Source: Cylindrotheca closterium (lineage: Eukaryota > Bacillariophyta > Bacillariophyceae > Bacillariales > Bacillariaceae). From it: 64,000 nt of DNA. The DNA lies in the NCBI GenBank assembly GCA_933822405.4, contig CAKOGP040001847.1, positions 1 to 64,000 of the forward strand, written 5' to 3'. Shown here one piece after another: positions 10,040 to 21,413 of this stretch. The notes below the pieces were generated by a model, which was not told where the DNA came from, ran no database searches, and saw nothing but the letters and a program-made list of their open reading frames with translations. The stretch's first letter is position 1. Every line of letters begins with the position of its first letter. A program made the translations under genes and the position numbers.

Positions 10040-10645
10040 TCACTCGTCAAGAATCTGTTGGACAATTCCGATTGCTTTTTTCGCAAGGTCTACCGGCTCT
10101 TTGATTTTCACTTTTCCATTTCCTGGTTGGAAGTATACAAATACATTGTCGTAAGTGAGCTGATCGGTCATTTGAAGTGCTATTGATAGTTCATCCTTCA
10201 CTTCAAAGAGCTCCACATCGCCAGTTTCCTTTGCCAGTTGAAGGATGACATTTTGCGAGTCACCAAGATTCCATAGCTTATTGACGGGTGGCGTCTTGAG
10301 AATGGTTCTGACCTTGTCCCATTCTTGTTGTTCCAAGAGAGCCGGAATATCAACGAGCTTGGATTGGCAGGTTTTCAATTCGTCTTTCAGGGAAGCTACT
10401 ACGGAAGTGGCAGCTGACGCAGGAAGTGGCGAGATTGCAGCCACTGTGACGAGAGTAGAGGTGGCAGCAATTGCTTGTTGGAACCAATGGCGGCGGGATG
10501 TAGCCAGTCTCTCTGTATTCGATTGCTGTGATGTTCTTGTGATTGGATCTGGCATGGACCAAGCCTCGACTGTGGTGGTGTCACGACCGAGGTAAGCTGC
10601 TGCTAGAACAGCGAGGAGAAATATATTGTAGCTGGAGGATTGCAT
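10040..10645 (-). CDS. PsbQ-like thylakoid lumen four-helix protein
   Basis: 201 residues, single exon. The N-terminus is a signal peptide (FLLAVLAAAYLG) with a cut near VEA-W, the usual first step into a diatom plastid. It is followed by a second leader with a twin-arginine and hydrophobic stretch (SRRHWFQQAIAATS) ending in PASA-A, so the mature protein (about 120 residues) should be exported by the Tat route into the thylakoid lumen. The mature part is all helical: LKDELKTCQSKLVDIPALL, LEQQEWDKVRTILKTPP, and a C-terminal helix AKKAIGIVQQILDE. This fits the PsbQ/Psb31 class of extrinsic photosystem II proteins. The targeting is well supported, but the family name rests on size and helix pattern. 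It is divergent from the RING gene, sharing a 410-bp upstream region. Confidence 0.7.
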   Translation of the reverse strand: MQSSSYNIFLLAVLAAAYLGRDTTTVEAWSMPDPITRTSQQSNTERLATSRRHWFQQAIAATSTLVTVAAISPLPASAATSVVASLKDELKTCQSKLVDIPALLEQQEWDKVRTILKTPPVNKLWNLGDSQNVILQLAKETGDVELFEVKDELSIALQMTDQLTYDNVFVYFQPGNGKVKIKEPVDLAKKAIGIVQQILDE

Positions 10646-11055
10646 CGTTCAGATAGAGATTGCGAGACCTTGAAACAGCAGAGATGTGTGTTGTGTTCCC
10701 AGTCAATGGATCTGTGTATACGATGAGATGGCGACATCGCATGATGATGAATTTTTGAAATACGTGTTCATGTTTCGACCTGTTGGACTAAGTCCTGTCG
10801 TGTGTCCTTCGCCTGTCCAAAGAAAGGTCGTAGCGACGTCGCACTGCTAAGCTGCGCAGCTGCTTTCAATAATAGCGCCTCTGCGGTTCATTGACAATAG
10901 GTTGCAGTTATTGTGTGATTTCTGTCTTCTCATCCAAACGAACGAACCATTAAAAGTGCGAATTGGCACTCTCCATGTGTCTACCACGAAAGAGAAATAC
11001 AAACAAGACATCCCTGTTTCACCATTGCAGCGCGCGGTGTTAGAAACTACGAAAA
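10646..11055. promoter_or_regulatory. Shared upstream region of two divergent genes
   Basis: These 410 bp separate the starts of the PsbQ-like gene (minus) and the TPM-RING gene (plus) and must contain both promoters. No TATA box or named factor site stands out. Confidence 0.5.
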
Positions 11056-13653
11056 ATGTCAACCACAGACGAATCGTCAACTTCCATGGACGACGAGCAC
11101 TTGATTGTTGAAGCAACCTATCACGAGCAGCATGCCAATAGTAGTGCTGCCTTCGTTCTCCTGAGACGACGGCGACGACAGCAACTGGGGTGGAGACATC
11201 ATATTTCAGGATCTGGATCACCGACAAGATTTCGCAGAATCTTTATCCGTCCTCTGATGGTATTCTTGATTGGATTCTGTTATCTGCAACGAAGAAGCAT
11301 TGTTGTTCGAAAGAATCCAAGTCAACAGCAGCAACAACAGCAACAACCAGAACTAGAAGAAGAATCGAGCCGATGGTTGAAGCCTTCGTACTCAACATCA
11401 TCATCGTCCAATTTGGAGTTTCACTTTGGAAACGAGACTCACGAGATGGACTTCGCATCATCATCAAGCCATACGATACGCTCCAACAACAATAACAACA
11501 ACAACCCAAACTTGGTTTCCTCGGCCTCTCGCATGAACCAACATGCTTTTCATCCACCATACTTTCCGCGGCACGTATCATCATCATCATTGCACTCCTC
11601 GTCCGCAGACTCTGCCGAGTCGGATCCAGAGACCTTTGGATGGGAACCCTCGTTGTATCCAAACCCAAGAGAAAATCCACAAAAGTGTGGGATTGCCTAC
11701 TTATTTCAGAATGAACATTTCGTACAACAATCCAATGATACTACTACAACTACTTCCTCTACTACTACTGATAACAGCTTGCAACTCTGCGATCCTGATT
11801 GGGTACTGGGAGGAATCTATTTGGAGGAAATTGCTATTGCCATGAAGAACTTTGTGGCAACTTATTCGTCGCAGCCACCCTTTGAGGTATCGCCTCCTGC
11901 TAGAAAAACACGAATGCTACAACAAGACAAAAGAGGCTGGGAAATAGTCGACGAAGATTATTTGAAGGATACGCCACCTTATTTGCAACAAGGTACGCCA
12001 CCGCCAATCGATCCAGTCAACAACGAATCAGCAGGAGACGAGAATCTTGCCAGTCCCGATCTTTTGGATTCCGAAAAAGAGGATGATTCGATAGGTGAAG
12101 CATCTGTTCCTTTTGTGGAACTTGCTATTGCGACTGTTCGTAAGGTACGTTTTCACTTGACGGGAAGAAGGCATGAGAAGGCATGAGAAGGCATTAGCTA
12201 AACATTTTTATTGTGTACAAATGACATATCCCTAACGCCCGTCTCGTCCTTTTCGCGCTATCTATCTATGAATATACAATAACAGATGCACATATCAGCA
12301 GTACTAGAGCATGGTATTTACTATTCGTATGAGGATGAAGAAGACATGGTTTCCGATGCTGCCCAAATATTCGCTCGGTATCTTCACGATCGCTGGTGGC
12401 AGGGAAATCCAAATGGGGCGTATGGAATACTGATTTTCTTGTCCATTCAAGACCGCGTATGCTTTATCTCTACGGGGAGTGCCATTACGACGGTTCTGCC
12501 GTGGTGGAGACTTGAGCATATTGTCGCGAGTATGAAGCCTGATCTGCGTCATCGAGACTATGGACATGCGCTGCTGACGGCCATTCATGATTTGTCCGAC
12601 ATGCTAGCGGAGGGTCCCCCCACCTTGGCGGATCGGTTTCATGATTTCATGGCACGCTTCGGAGTAGTCATTGCCTTTGCAGCCTTTACCTTTTTCTTTG
12701 GGGCCTGGGGGGAGTTCCGGGATCGACGGAAACGATGGGAATATGCGGATTCCCGAAGCAAAATGTCACAAGTCGAGCGGGAAAAAGCACGATTGCTTCA
12801 ACGAGAGTTCAAGACGAGGTCATGTCCAATATGTTTGGAGAACTTTAACGATGGCACTGACAGCCAAGGGAATCTTTACGAACTGTCGATGGAATATGAA
12901 AAGGAACAAGAAGAGTATGCTGACTCCCAAGATCGAAGCACGGGCAGCCGTTGTTGCTGCACTCCAAAGTCAGATAAGAAAGTGAGTAGCGAAGAGAAAG
13001 AAGCGCCCAACAACTCTCTGTTGCGGCGAGTGGACAGCTACGGAATACCTCTTTTGGGGCCAGATCATCGAAATGTGAAGATGCTGCGATGTGGCCACAT
13101 CTTTTGTGATTCTTGTTGGAAAGAGTGGGTGCATTCCGGACAAGGAAATCCATGCATATGTCCGGTTTGCCGGCAAGACGTTGGAAAAGCATCTAAACAT
13201 CGGCGGCGTAGGCGACAGCAGCAACTTCAAGCGGAAGAGGCCCGACGCGAGGAACAACGATTGGAAGAGGCAGCTAATGCGGCTTCTACAGCTCCTCCGA
13301 ATACGGATACGACGCCACTTATGAATAATACTTCAGCTCGCTCAAGTGGTGGAACTTATGATTCCTTATCATCTTACCGGGCATCATCGATTATCGATGG
13401 AGTTGACGAAGAGAATGGCCATGGAGGCGAAGGCATGTTTTCAGAACTACAGTATACTCTATCCGAGGGCGGAGGGCGAGCTTCCTTGCCTTCAAATTCA
13501 AGCCATTCGATGCAGCCAAATCCCTTCCAGGCCAATGCAAGAGCGACAAATGGTGGACAGGAGGGTGAGGATGGAGAAGGGGATCAAGGAGAGACACAAT
13601 CCCTTTTGCGAAATGGTCCAAGACGGGCCCAGCGCAACTGGTTTATGAGGTAA
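11056..13653 (+). CDS. TPM-domain membrane RING-finger protein
   Basis: Two exons, 11056-12144 and 12286-13653 (GTACGT...ACAG intron, 141 bp, phase 0), 818 residues. There is a possible membrane segment near residues 61-75, then Gln-, Ser- and Asn-rich filler. A TPM-type domain follows across the intron (about 220-465; [17 protein letters not shown] and a typical [18 protein letters not shown] end), then a membrane helix (about 485-505). The C3HC4 RING has its ligands at C543, C546, C632, H634, C637, C640, C655 and C658. The first loop of the RING is 85 residues long, far above usual. RINGs of this kind act as E3 ubiquitin ligases, so a membrane-bound ligase is likely. TPM domains occur in plastid and bacterial membrane-associated proteins. 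The substrate is unknown. Confidence 0.75.
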
Positions 13654-14037
13654 CAAGTCAATCATTCAGTCCACAACTGCAAGTACAACTATAGTATGAT
13701 ATCATTAGAGCTCTTGTTTGTAAATTAGATTTTTCATCTTGCAAGACCAAGTCGATTAAAGTTTCTCTCCCCATTGACACTTCAACTCGTACTGCATGAG
13801 ATGATTATTGTTACACTCTAACCCTTTCTCTTTCCATCAGCATTACATATTATGAAGTTCGACATATTAGACTAAAATGACGTATGTCCGTCCCCCGTTT
13901 GTATTCAGGACCAAGCAACATTTCAAAATTGAATCCTCATCATCGTTACTGTTCTTATTAGGCAGACGAGAAGGGTTTCGATAGCAACCTTCCATAATAG
14001 CCGTAGTTCGATATTCCAGGCAGACTTCCAAGTCGAC
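13654..14037. other. Intergenic, no gene seen
   Basis: 3' region of the RING gene and promoter of the next gene, both on the plus strand. No repeats or RNA genes were recognised. Confidence 0.6.
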
Positions 14038-16304
14038 ATGGAGGTCTCTAGTGAAACCAAAGCATCCATAGAAGCGATGTATGGCATCATCAATGACGAC
14101 AACGATGGCAATGACAATACCAACGCTGGTTCTAGCACCAATCAAAACAAAAGCGGAACGGAGAAGACGGAAAGCGCAAAAAATCCATTAGATATCATTC
14201 CTCAGCTGGAAGAAGACGGTATCACCTACGGTGATTTGGAAATTACTGTCAAAGTCCTCAACGCGGTCTCGAATTTGATTCCTACGAAAAAGAACAAAAA
14301 GCGAAAACACAAGCAGACCAAGGAAGAAGCCGCAAAAGAAGAAGAAATTGCATTCGAAAAGTACCAACACACGAATCTAAGACCACTTCGAAAAGCCATA
14401 GCACAGTGTATGAACATACATCAACGACGAATGTTCGCAGGCAAGTCGGAAGATCAATACTACGACGAAAAGAACAAGGCTCGATCGTTGAAACGACAAA
14501 AGATGGCTGAGCGAGAGATGCAACGAAAGTACATTGCTGACACTGCTCTTCGAAGAGGGCGGATTGAAAGGTTAAAACAAAAGCAATCGGAAGCGAAGGA
14601 TGAGGAAATCGCCAAATTGCAACAGCGTATGATGATCCCAGACGGACACGTCGAAACACACAACCATGCACCCAAACTACTCATGCCAGCATCCAAGGAG
14701 ATTGATACAAACAACAACAATGAAAGCACCGAAGCGCCCAAGAATGGTAACGGAGAAAAGGGAATCGAAACGATTGTGGAAAGTGTCACCGACATGATAG
14801 ATGAGCCGACAGTGCTACCAAAACTTCGATCGTGCTATGCCTGCAAAGTGAGATATCGAGTCCTCCATCAATTTTATGATCAACTCTGTCCCGATTGTGC
14901 AAAATTGAATTGGGAGAAACGGCATCAGACCGCCAATCTGAAAGGCAAGGTAGCTGTGGTGACTGGATCTAGAGTAAAAATTGGGTTCCAAACCTGTTTG
15001 AAACTTTTGCGGGCGGGAGCCACAGTCGTCGCCACAACACGGTTTCCAAACTCGGCGGCAGAAGCCTACCAGAGCGAACCAGATTTTGATCAATTCAAGG
15101 ATCGGTTGCAAATTTATGGTCTCGATTTGCGGGATGTCACGGGGATTGAAGCCTTTTGTCGATTTCTGAAACTCACCTACTCGGAATGTGGGATTGACAT
15201 GCTCATCAACAATGCATGTCAGACTATTCGTCGACCGACTGGGTATTATCTCCCCATGTGTCAAAAAGAGGAGTCTCTCTGGAAGGGAGCAGATACCACA
15301 CACAAGAAGTTACTATCTGGATGCATGGAATTTGAACGAATTCGACGACAATTGCATCTTGGATCAGGTAACAACAGGTCGCATGGTAGCATGGGAGCGC
15401 CTGCTGCCACTATTCTGGGAAGTGATCCATCCCCAGCGGTCTCAATGGAAGTAGAGACACCTAACAACGATCAACAAGGTTCGACTCCATCTACCACGCT
15501 TGTCGTTCAAAAGAATGCGAATAGCTCGTCCGCAAACACAATGACCACGATGGGATCAAGTGCGCCTTTCGAGTCCAATGGTATCTCACATTCAGCTGCA
15601 ATGTCCCAAATGATTCTCTTGCCAGAAGATGTGGGAGTATCAGATGAGGTGCTGCCTCCGGGAGTCACCGACATCAATGGACAACAACTCGATCTACGAA
15701 GTACTAATTCTTGGCGACTCAAAATGGAAGAAGTGTCGACGCCCGAGGTGATGGAGTGCATGTTCATCAATGCTATTGGTAAGTAATCCAACATACAGGA
15801 ATGGATGTATCAAGCAAATAGAGTGAGTGAGTCGCATCTCGTTACTGACAGCAGTGCTTCTTCTCTCGCAATTTCATCATTTTAGCTCCCTTTGTGTTGA
15901 ACTCCCGGTTGAAACCTCTAATGAAGGTTCCACACTCTCGCGAAGATCGATTCATCATCAACGTCTCTGCCATGGAGGGCAAGTTCTATCGCTACAAGAT
16001 GGCCAATCATCCCCATACCAACATGGCCAAAGCAGCATTGAACATGATGACCCGAACGTCTGCTGAAGATTTGGCAAAGAACAATCGAATTTTTATGAAT
16101 TCGGTGGATACAGGATGGATCAATGATGAAAATCCTTTGGAGCGTGCTACCAAGACAGCAGCAGCTAATCTTTTTCAGACTCCCATTGATGAAATCGATG
16201 CGGCAGCTAGAATCTTGGACCCCATCTTTTCTGGCATCAATGACCCAAAGGCACCCAAGGACTATGGCAAGTTTTTGAAGGATTACAAGGAAACAGAATG
16301 GTGA
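14038..16304 (+). CDS. Zinc-ribbon short-chain dehydrogenase-like protein
   Basis: Exons 14038-15778 and 15886-16304 (107-bp GTAAGT...TTAG intron), 719 residues. A charged coiled-coil region (about 80-215) precedes a zinc ribbon (C266, C269, C284, C287) and a Rossmann domain of the short-chain dehydrogenase/reductase family. It has the cofactor motif TGSRVKIG at 309-316 and the structural NNA at 391-393. A Ser/Thr/Asn-rich insert of roughly 120 residues separates these from the C-terminal half. In the active-site helix the sequence is HTNMAKAALNMM: Lys629 is kept but the position of the catalytic Tyr (625) is Thr. It may bind NAD(P) without standard oxidoreductase chemistry. The substrate is unknown. 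Confidence 0.75.
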
Positions 16305-17107
16305 AGGATGACTACATTACTGAATAGACTGAATATGGCAATGCTGCTGATTCTGAACTACGTTTGGACGGGTACTGTCCCTCAAGGCCAAGAGGCTAAT
16401 GGTCAGGATTTCAAAGAAGTTAGTCGTAGTTTTCTGATATTACCATCCAAAGGCTGATACTCTAATAATAATAATAATAATAGATCTGTCGATAGTGGAA
16501 TGTTTCCACCCACAGCGTCGTCCCTCGTATCGAGGCTATCATATGATATTTGTTATCCATAAATCGGAAAAAGCCTCAGCGGCACTCTTTCTCGATTGAT
16601 CCAAATTCAAACAGCCAAAGATTTTTGGCGACGTCTTGGTGGCCATTTAGATTACAAGACACGAGTTGTAGTTTGAATTTGAAAACAACTAGATCAGCAT
16701 CACCAAAAATGGCGACCTTTCAAGTGCCTATCGTGTGAGGTGAACGTTGGGATTTTTTCCAATGCATCTTCTGGTCCCCTGTACTTTTTGGAGATTCGTC
16801 CCCGATTTAAACAACGCGCGTAATCGGAGAGTGATCGGATGGCATCATGTCTCACAAGAGCCGTTCGAGATTCCTTGTAAGTATTTTTGTTGCGACCCAA
16901 TGAGACTTTCTAAATAGACGGAATTTTTTGGCATCCCACGGACTGTGTGAAACATGTGGAAAGAGGCCTGCAGGCGCTAATCGGAGGGAGAAAATGGTAA
17001 AATAAATGAGGTTAATTCAAAACCTCCGATTGCCAACCGCAAACCTTCCGAGTTCGTCACTCTTCTGCACAAAACTCAGCAGAAACTCACTCTGTGATTT
17101 GGCAACC
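16305..17107. other. Intergenic with a (TAA)n run
   Basis: 800 bp between two plus-strand genes. A (TAA) microsatellite lies at about 16463-16482. Short open frames here have no recognisable product. An ATG at 17006 is in frame with the next gene, but the downstream ATG at 17108 starts a proper signal peptide and is preferred. Confidence 0.6.
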
Positions 17108-18786
17108 ATGAAGCTTGTGACGACGGTTTCGATTCTACTGTCGATACGATACGATGGGGCGTTTGGTGACTCAATCCGAGGCAGAAGCATAAAAGGCAGT
17201 CAAACTGACCAGCGAAACCTAAACGCGTTACCGTTCGAAATACCAGAACGAAAAGACGAGCCAGTAGCCTCAAAGGATGACTTGAAGTTGCAATTAGGCG
17301 AAGGTTACAGGTTCACACCTATGCCTACGACTCCAGCTCCAACACAATCACGGTCACCGTCGTTAAGGCCGACCTCTTCGGTTAGCCCTTCGAATACCCA
17401 GAGTCCAAGCACGTTTCCGTCCACAAATCCGTCAAGTGCCCCGTCGAAGAACCCAACAGCCTTGCCCTCTATCACGCCATCGGTGGTCCCATCCGTTTCG
17501 CCTTCAGCGAGTCCGTCAAAGCAACCTACGCCACAACCGACTCCTGCTCCCACGCCTGGGCCAACACCACAACCGACTCCTGCTCCCACGCCTGGGCCAA
17601 CACCACAACCGACACCCGCGCCGACACCTGGACCAACAGCTCCGCCAACACCTGGACCAACTCCTCAGCCAACGCCTCCGCCAACGCCTGGACCAACTCC
17701 TCAGCCAACTCCTCCGCCAACGCCTCCACCGACACCTCCGCCGACACCTCCGCCAACGCCTCCGCCAACGCCACCGCCAACACCCCCACCAACGCCACCG
17801 CCCACACCACAGCCTACTCCGCCTCCAACGCCGCCGCCAACACCTCCACCAACACCCGCTCCAACGCCACAACCTACTCCCCAGCCAACGCCGCCTCCCA
17901 CGATATCTCCATCTGCGGCGCCTTCCGCAAAGCCAGTAACTGCTTTCTTTGAAGAAATTGGAAACAACGGATTGCCAAACAATGTTTTCCCACTGAAACA
18001 ATGTGAGGGAGATTGCGATGGAGGTAAGAAACTCAGGATGATTTGTATCAAATCATTTTTGGAATGCACTGACTCGGTTGTTTGTTGCTTTTGTTGTCTA
18101 CCACAGACTGGGAATGTGCAAGTGGTCTCATTTGTGCAGAACGAAATGGCAATGAACCAGTTGCTGGATGCATGGGTATAGCTAATACAGGGATAGACTA
18201 TTGCAAGGATCCCAATGCTATCTTGGAAGAAAATCCTGTCTTCCCCACTGATCCAAATGCGTTTCAACTGCGATTGTACTGGCAACAGGGATACTTTTGG
18301 CAAGAGACGAACGCTGAAACCTTTTGGTGTATGGAGTGTGCGAAATGCAATGGGTATGGCTTGTTGGATGGCGATTTGTTTGGATGCAAAACTCCAGGGC
18401 CAACAGGTTCATCCTGTCGTGAAGGATACAACATTTGGGTGCGAAATTGCAAGGATCCTCAGCACGACTTTCGGTTTGACATTATCAAGAACAACCGATC
18501 TGGAGACCAAATTCGAGTGTCCGGTACAAATCTGTGCCTATCGACCGTCGAGAGATATCTGGAATTGCGGAAGTGCGACAGTAGCAGAGGAAGACAGCTG
18601 TGGGCCCCGATCACTGATTCAAATAGATTTGCATTGAAACCTTACAACCAACGGACTTGGGACGAACGTTCCAGCGAATGCTTGAGCCAGCTACATCACC
18701 CAAAAGACAAGGAACTTGTTGGTTTGCATCAATGTAAAGAAACCCGAGATCATACTACAATCTTTTGGCAACAGTATAGACGATGA
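17108..18786 (+). CDS. Secreted Pro/Thr-stalk beta-trefoil protein, paralogue 1
   Basis: Exons 17108-18023 and 18107-18786 (83-bp intron, phase 1), 531 residues. MKLVTTVSILLS opens a signal peptide. Ser/Pro and then very regular PTPxPTP repeats (about residues 135-270) form an extended, probably glycosylated stalk. Next comes a 40-residue Cys module (CEGDCDG-DWECASGLIC...GCMG...DYC), split by the intron. The C-terminus reads as three repeats of a beta-trefoil with degenerate Q-x-W signatures (WQQGYFW, GRQLWAPI, TIFWQQY), as in R-type carbohydrate-binding modules. It is the only member on the plus strand, has the longest stalk, and lacks the second intron found in paralogues 2-4. A cell-wall or extracellular-matrix lectin role is inferred. 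Confidence 0.75.
17519..17910 (+). repeat. Pro-Thr coding repeat tract
   Basis: Imperfect 12-bp units encoding PTPx in which CCAACGCCTCC-type variants alternate. Thr codons vary (ACA, ACG, ACT, ACC) while the amino-acid pattern is kept, which suggests selection at the protein level. The tract includes a near-perfect 36-bp duplication around 17524-17595. Confidence 0.8.
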
Positions 18787-19185
18787 TGAGAACATGACAA
18801 TTATCTAGTTTGAATAACCGGCATCATGAGGCAGACTGGTGATGCAGGGGTTCTTGCCAGCTTCTACTGCTCATACTCCTACTTGTGGATTTCGTTGCTC
18901 GTTTGTGTACGACGACTCCGTTTTGTTTTTGTTTTCTTTCCTGAAGGAGGACGATCGCCTACTTTTCCAACACTATGTCACAAGCAGTATCCGTCGACAG
19001 CTCTCAAGGAAAGTTTGAATGGATTTTGGAGTAGGCAGAAGTTTGAAAAATGGTATTATTATCGAAAAGGAACGCCGATGAACGATTGCTGTGAAAACAA
19101 CAAGCGTTCCTTCCCAATTATTTGTGCTAAACTAGACAGTTACTTATAAATACAATCTGGTTCCCTTGGACCAGTATGTGGTGGC
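18787..19185. other. Convergent 3' spacer, nothing recognised
   Basis: Lies between the 3' ends of paralogues 1 and 2. It has short unsupported open frames only. Confidence 0.6.
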
Positions 19186-20657
19186 TTAACGATAGTAATC
19201 CTCCCAATAGACAGTTTCATGATCCTTTGCTGTCTGACATCGGTGTAACCCGACCAACTCCTTGTCCTGCATGTTGAAAGAATCACGTGAGTGAAACCTA
19301 ATAATATACTGCTGATTCACAAAACAAACTTGCCTTGGGGTGGTGAAGCTGACTAAGGCATTTTGCATCATTCATTGACCAATTGCGCTGATAGTATGGT
19401 CGCATCTCGAACCGATTAATATCCGAAATTGGCTTGAACAGTTGGTTCTGGCTACCACTGTTGCATTTCTTCATCTCAATAAATCGGTTGCCTACAGTTG
19501 AAAGACATAGATTGGATCCAGCAGCTCGAATTTGGTCTCCAGATCCACTATTTTTCAAGATTTGCCACTTGAAATTTCTTCGAGTGTCTGTGCACTTGCG
19601 GATCCAGATTGTATGACCCTCTTGACAGGAGCCTCCGTTGTTCCCGGGTACAACGCAACCGTGTCTGGGCCCATCGCCCAAGGAAAACTCATCACATTTT
19701 GTGCACTCAAGGCACCACCAGGTTTCCTTGTGTGTTTCCTGCCAAAAGTAAGAGCTCTGCCAATAGAGGCGAAGCATGAAGCTCCCAGAATTGCTTTGTG
19801 GAGGCATAGTTGGTTTGTCTGTTGGGGCCTGCGTCAATGATGGATCCATGCAGTAGTCCTTCGCACTATCTCCACTTCCATTACACCCAGGTACTGGCTG
19901 TGTTCCACTACGCTGCATACAAATCAAATTGTCCATGCAATCGTTATCTGATTGCAGGTAGGCAACACGCAACAGTGTGAGTGACATGCACTGTGAGTAA
20001 ATGCAAGATTATTGATTTCTTACCACTGTCGCAATCCCCCTCACACATAGAAAGCGGGAACCCGTTCCTGTTAGTATCATTGTCTCCGACATATGACAAT
20101 GTATTTGTTGGTACCCTAACAGGCTGTTGAGTAGGTCGGCGCGTGGGAGGTTTCGTTGGACCTGGAGTTGGAGGCTTTGTTGGAGGTTTTGTAGGACTAG
20201 GAGTTGGAGGCTTCGTCGGGGGTTTTGTAGGCTCAGGAGTAGGATATGGCGTCGGATCTGGTTTTGGATAGGATGTGGGCCATTTTGTCGGGGACTTGGT
20301 TGGCGAGTAGGATGGAAACGGAGTTTGTGGCGGAAAAACGCTGGGAGCTGTAATCGTTGGGGTTTTTGCTAGTGTAAAGAAGCCTTGGGCTGAATTCTTG
20401 GCTTTGGTGGACCCAGACGGAGAATGAGTAGGAGCCCCAGGAATCGAGGGCATGATTGGCGATTCTGCTTGTCCAGCCAACTTCCAACGCTGCTTGAGTC
20501 TATAGCCATAAGGCACTGCTTTCCTTAGAGGGAACGTTTGCAAGTCTCTGTTTTGGTGGTCGTCTCCTCGGATAATCTTTCCCTTCATCCTAGAGCCAAG
20601 TACACCGGTACTTCCAGCATGAATGATGAGAAGGATTGCTACAATGGAATTCTTCAT
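19186..20657 (-). CDS. Secreted Pro/Thr-stalk beta-trefoil protein, paralogue 2
   Basis: Three exons: 20024-20657, 19334-19947 and 19186-19266; 442 residues. The start at 20657 (MKNSIVAILLIIHAG) gives a clean signal peptide; an in-frame ATG at 20681 is less likely. Intron 1 (76 bp, phase 1) splits the Cys module as in all family members. Intron 2 (67 bp) lies after LSQLHHPK and appears to be GC-AG (AAG|GCAAGT donor). Architecture: signal, basic segment, PTKPPTP-type stalk, CEGDCDS-DNDC...VPGCNG module, then the beta-trefoil with WWCLECTKCDEFSLGDGP and GSNLCLSTVG. The closest relative is paralogue 3. Extracellular carbohydrate binding is inferred from fold similarity. Confidence 0.75.
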
Positions 20658-21413
20658 CGTTGGCTGCTGCAATCTCCCCAACGATAAACGGAAAGTGAAA
20701 ACAGATTTGCGTTTTGTGTGATTTTATAAAACGTGAAGTGATGTGACCCCAAAGAGGCCCAAAAAATGTTCAACATTACTTAACGCCTCGACGAAATCAC
20801 TGAATAGATTTTGGAATACGGCCGAAAATATCAGCAGCTTTGGTCGCAAGGTACCAGTACTTATGAGAGACGATTCTTCACATGATATGTGCCCGAAAAA
20901 ATGTCTGATCCAAAACGCCGGCCAGCCCGAAAATCTCGCGTGAGTCTGGGGTTCGAAATGAGGATACGTGTACCTTTCAACCTTTGGAAGAGGCAATGAA
21001 ATATATATTCCTGTCACACAGTACCTACGAAAATTTCAACATCTCTACCGAAAATCTGAGTCTTCAAGATCATGCCTGAGCTTGAATCAGATATGATAGT
21101 CCAGATGTCATGACTGTGTCTAAGTTTTTCATATCTTCTTATTACAATATATCTGCTTTCTTGCAAGACAATATTTTTTTTCCTTCTATCCAACCAGCAA
21201 AATCGGCGATGAAAGGAGTGGTCTGGGTTTCGATGGTTCCGCGGTTTGTCGGATGACAATACTAAACGCGATTAGAATATCTTCTGCAATTCTTGAAGTG
21301 CGGCTACTTTATGCTTGGCTAATATAACTAAAGTGTTTTTACCTATTTCCACAGTCATCAATTTACATGCTACGAGGCGGCTTCATTTGAAAACCCTTTG
21401 TCAATATACAACC
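20658..21413. other. Intergenic between paralogues 2 and 3
   Basis: Promoter region of paralogue 2 and 3' region of paralogue 3. AT-rich, with no recognisable gene. Confidence 0.6.

Noticed and set aside
12304..13621. Minus-strand ORFs over the RING gene
   Set aside because: Shadow frames; the plus strand carries the TPM and RING motifs.
17305..18303. Long minus-strand ORFs rich in Gly/Val or Trp/Arg opposite the Pro/Thr stalk
   Set aside because: They are the mirror image of the PTPx repeat; the plus strand has signal peptide, splice sites and paralogues.
20927..20975. GGTTCGAAAT resembling a tRNA B-box
   Set aside because: No matching A-box or foldable cloverleaf could be found around it by eye.
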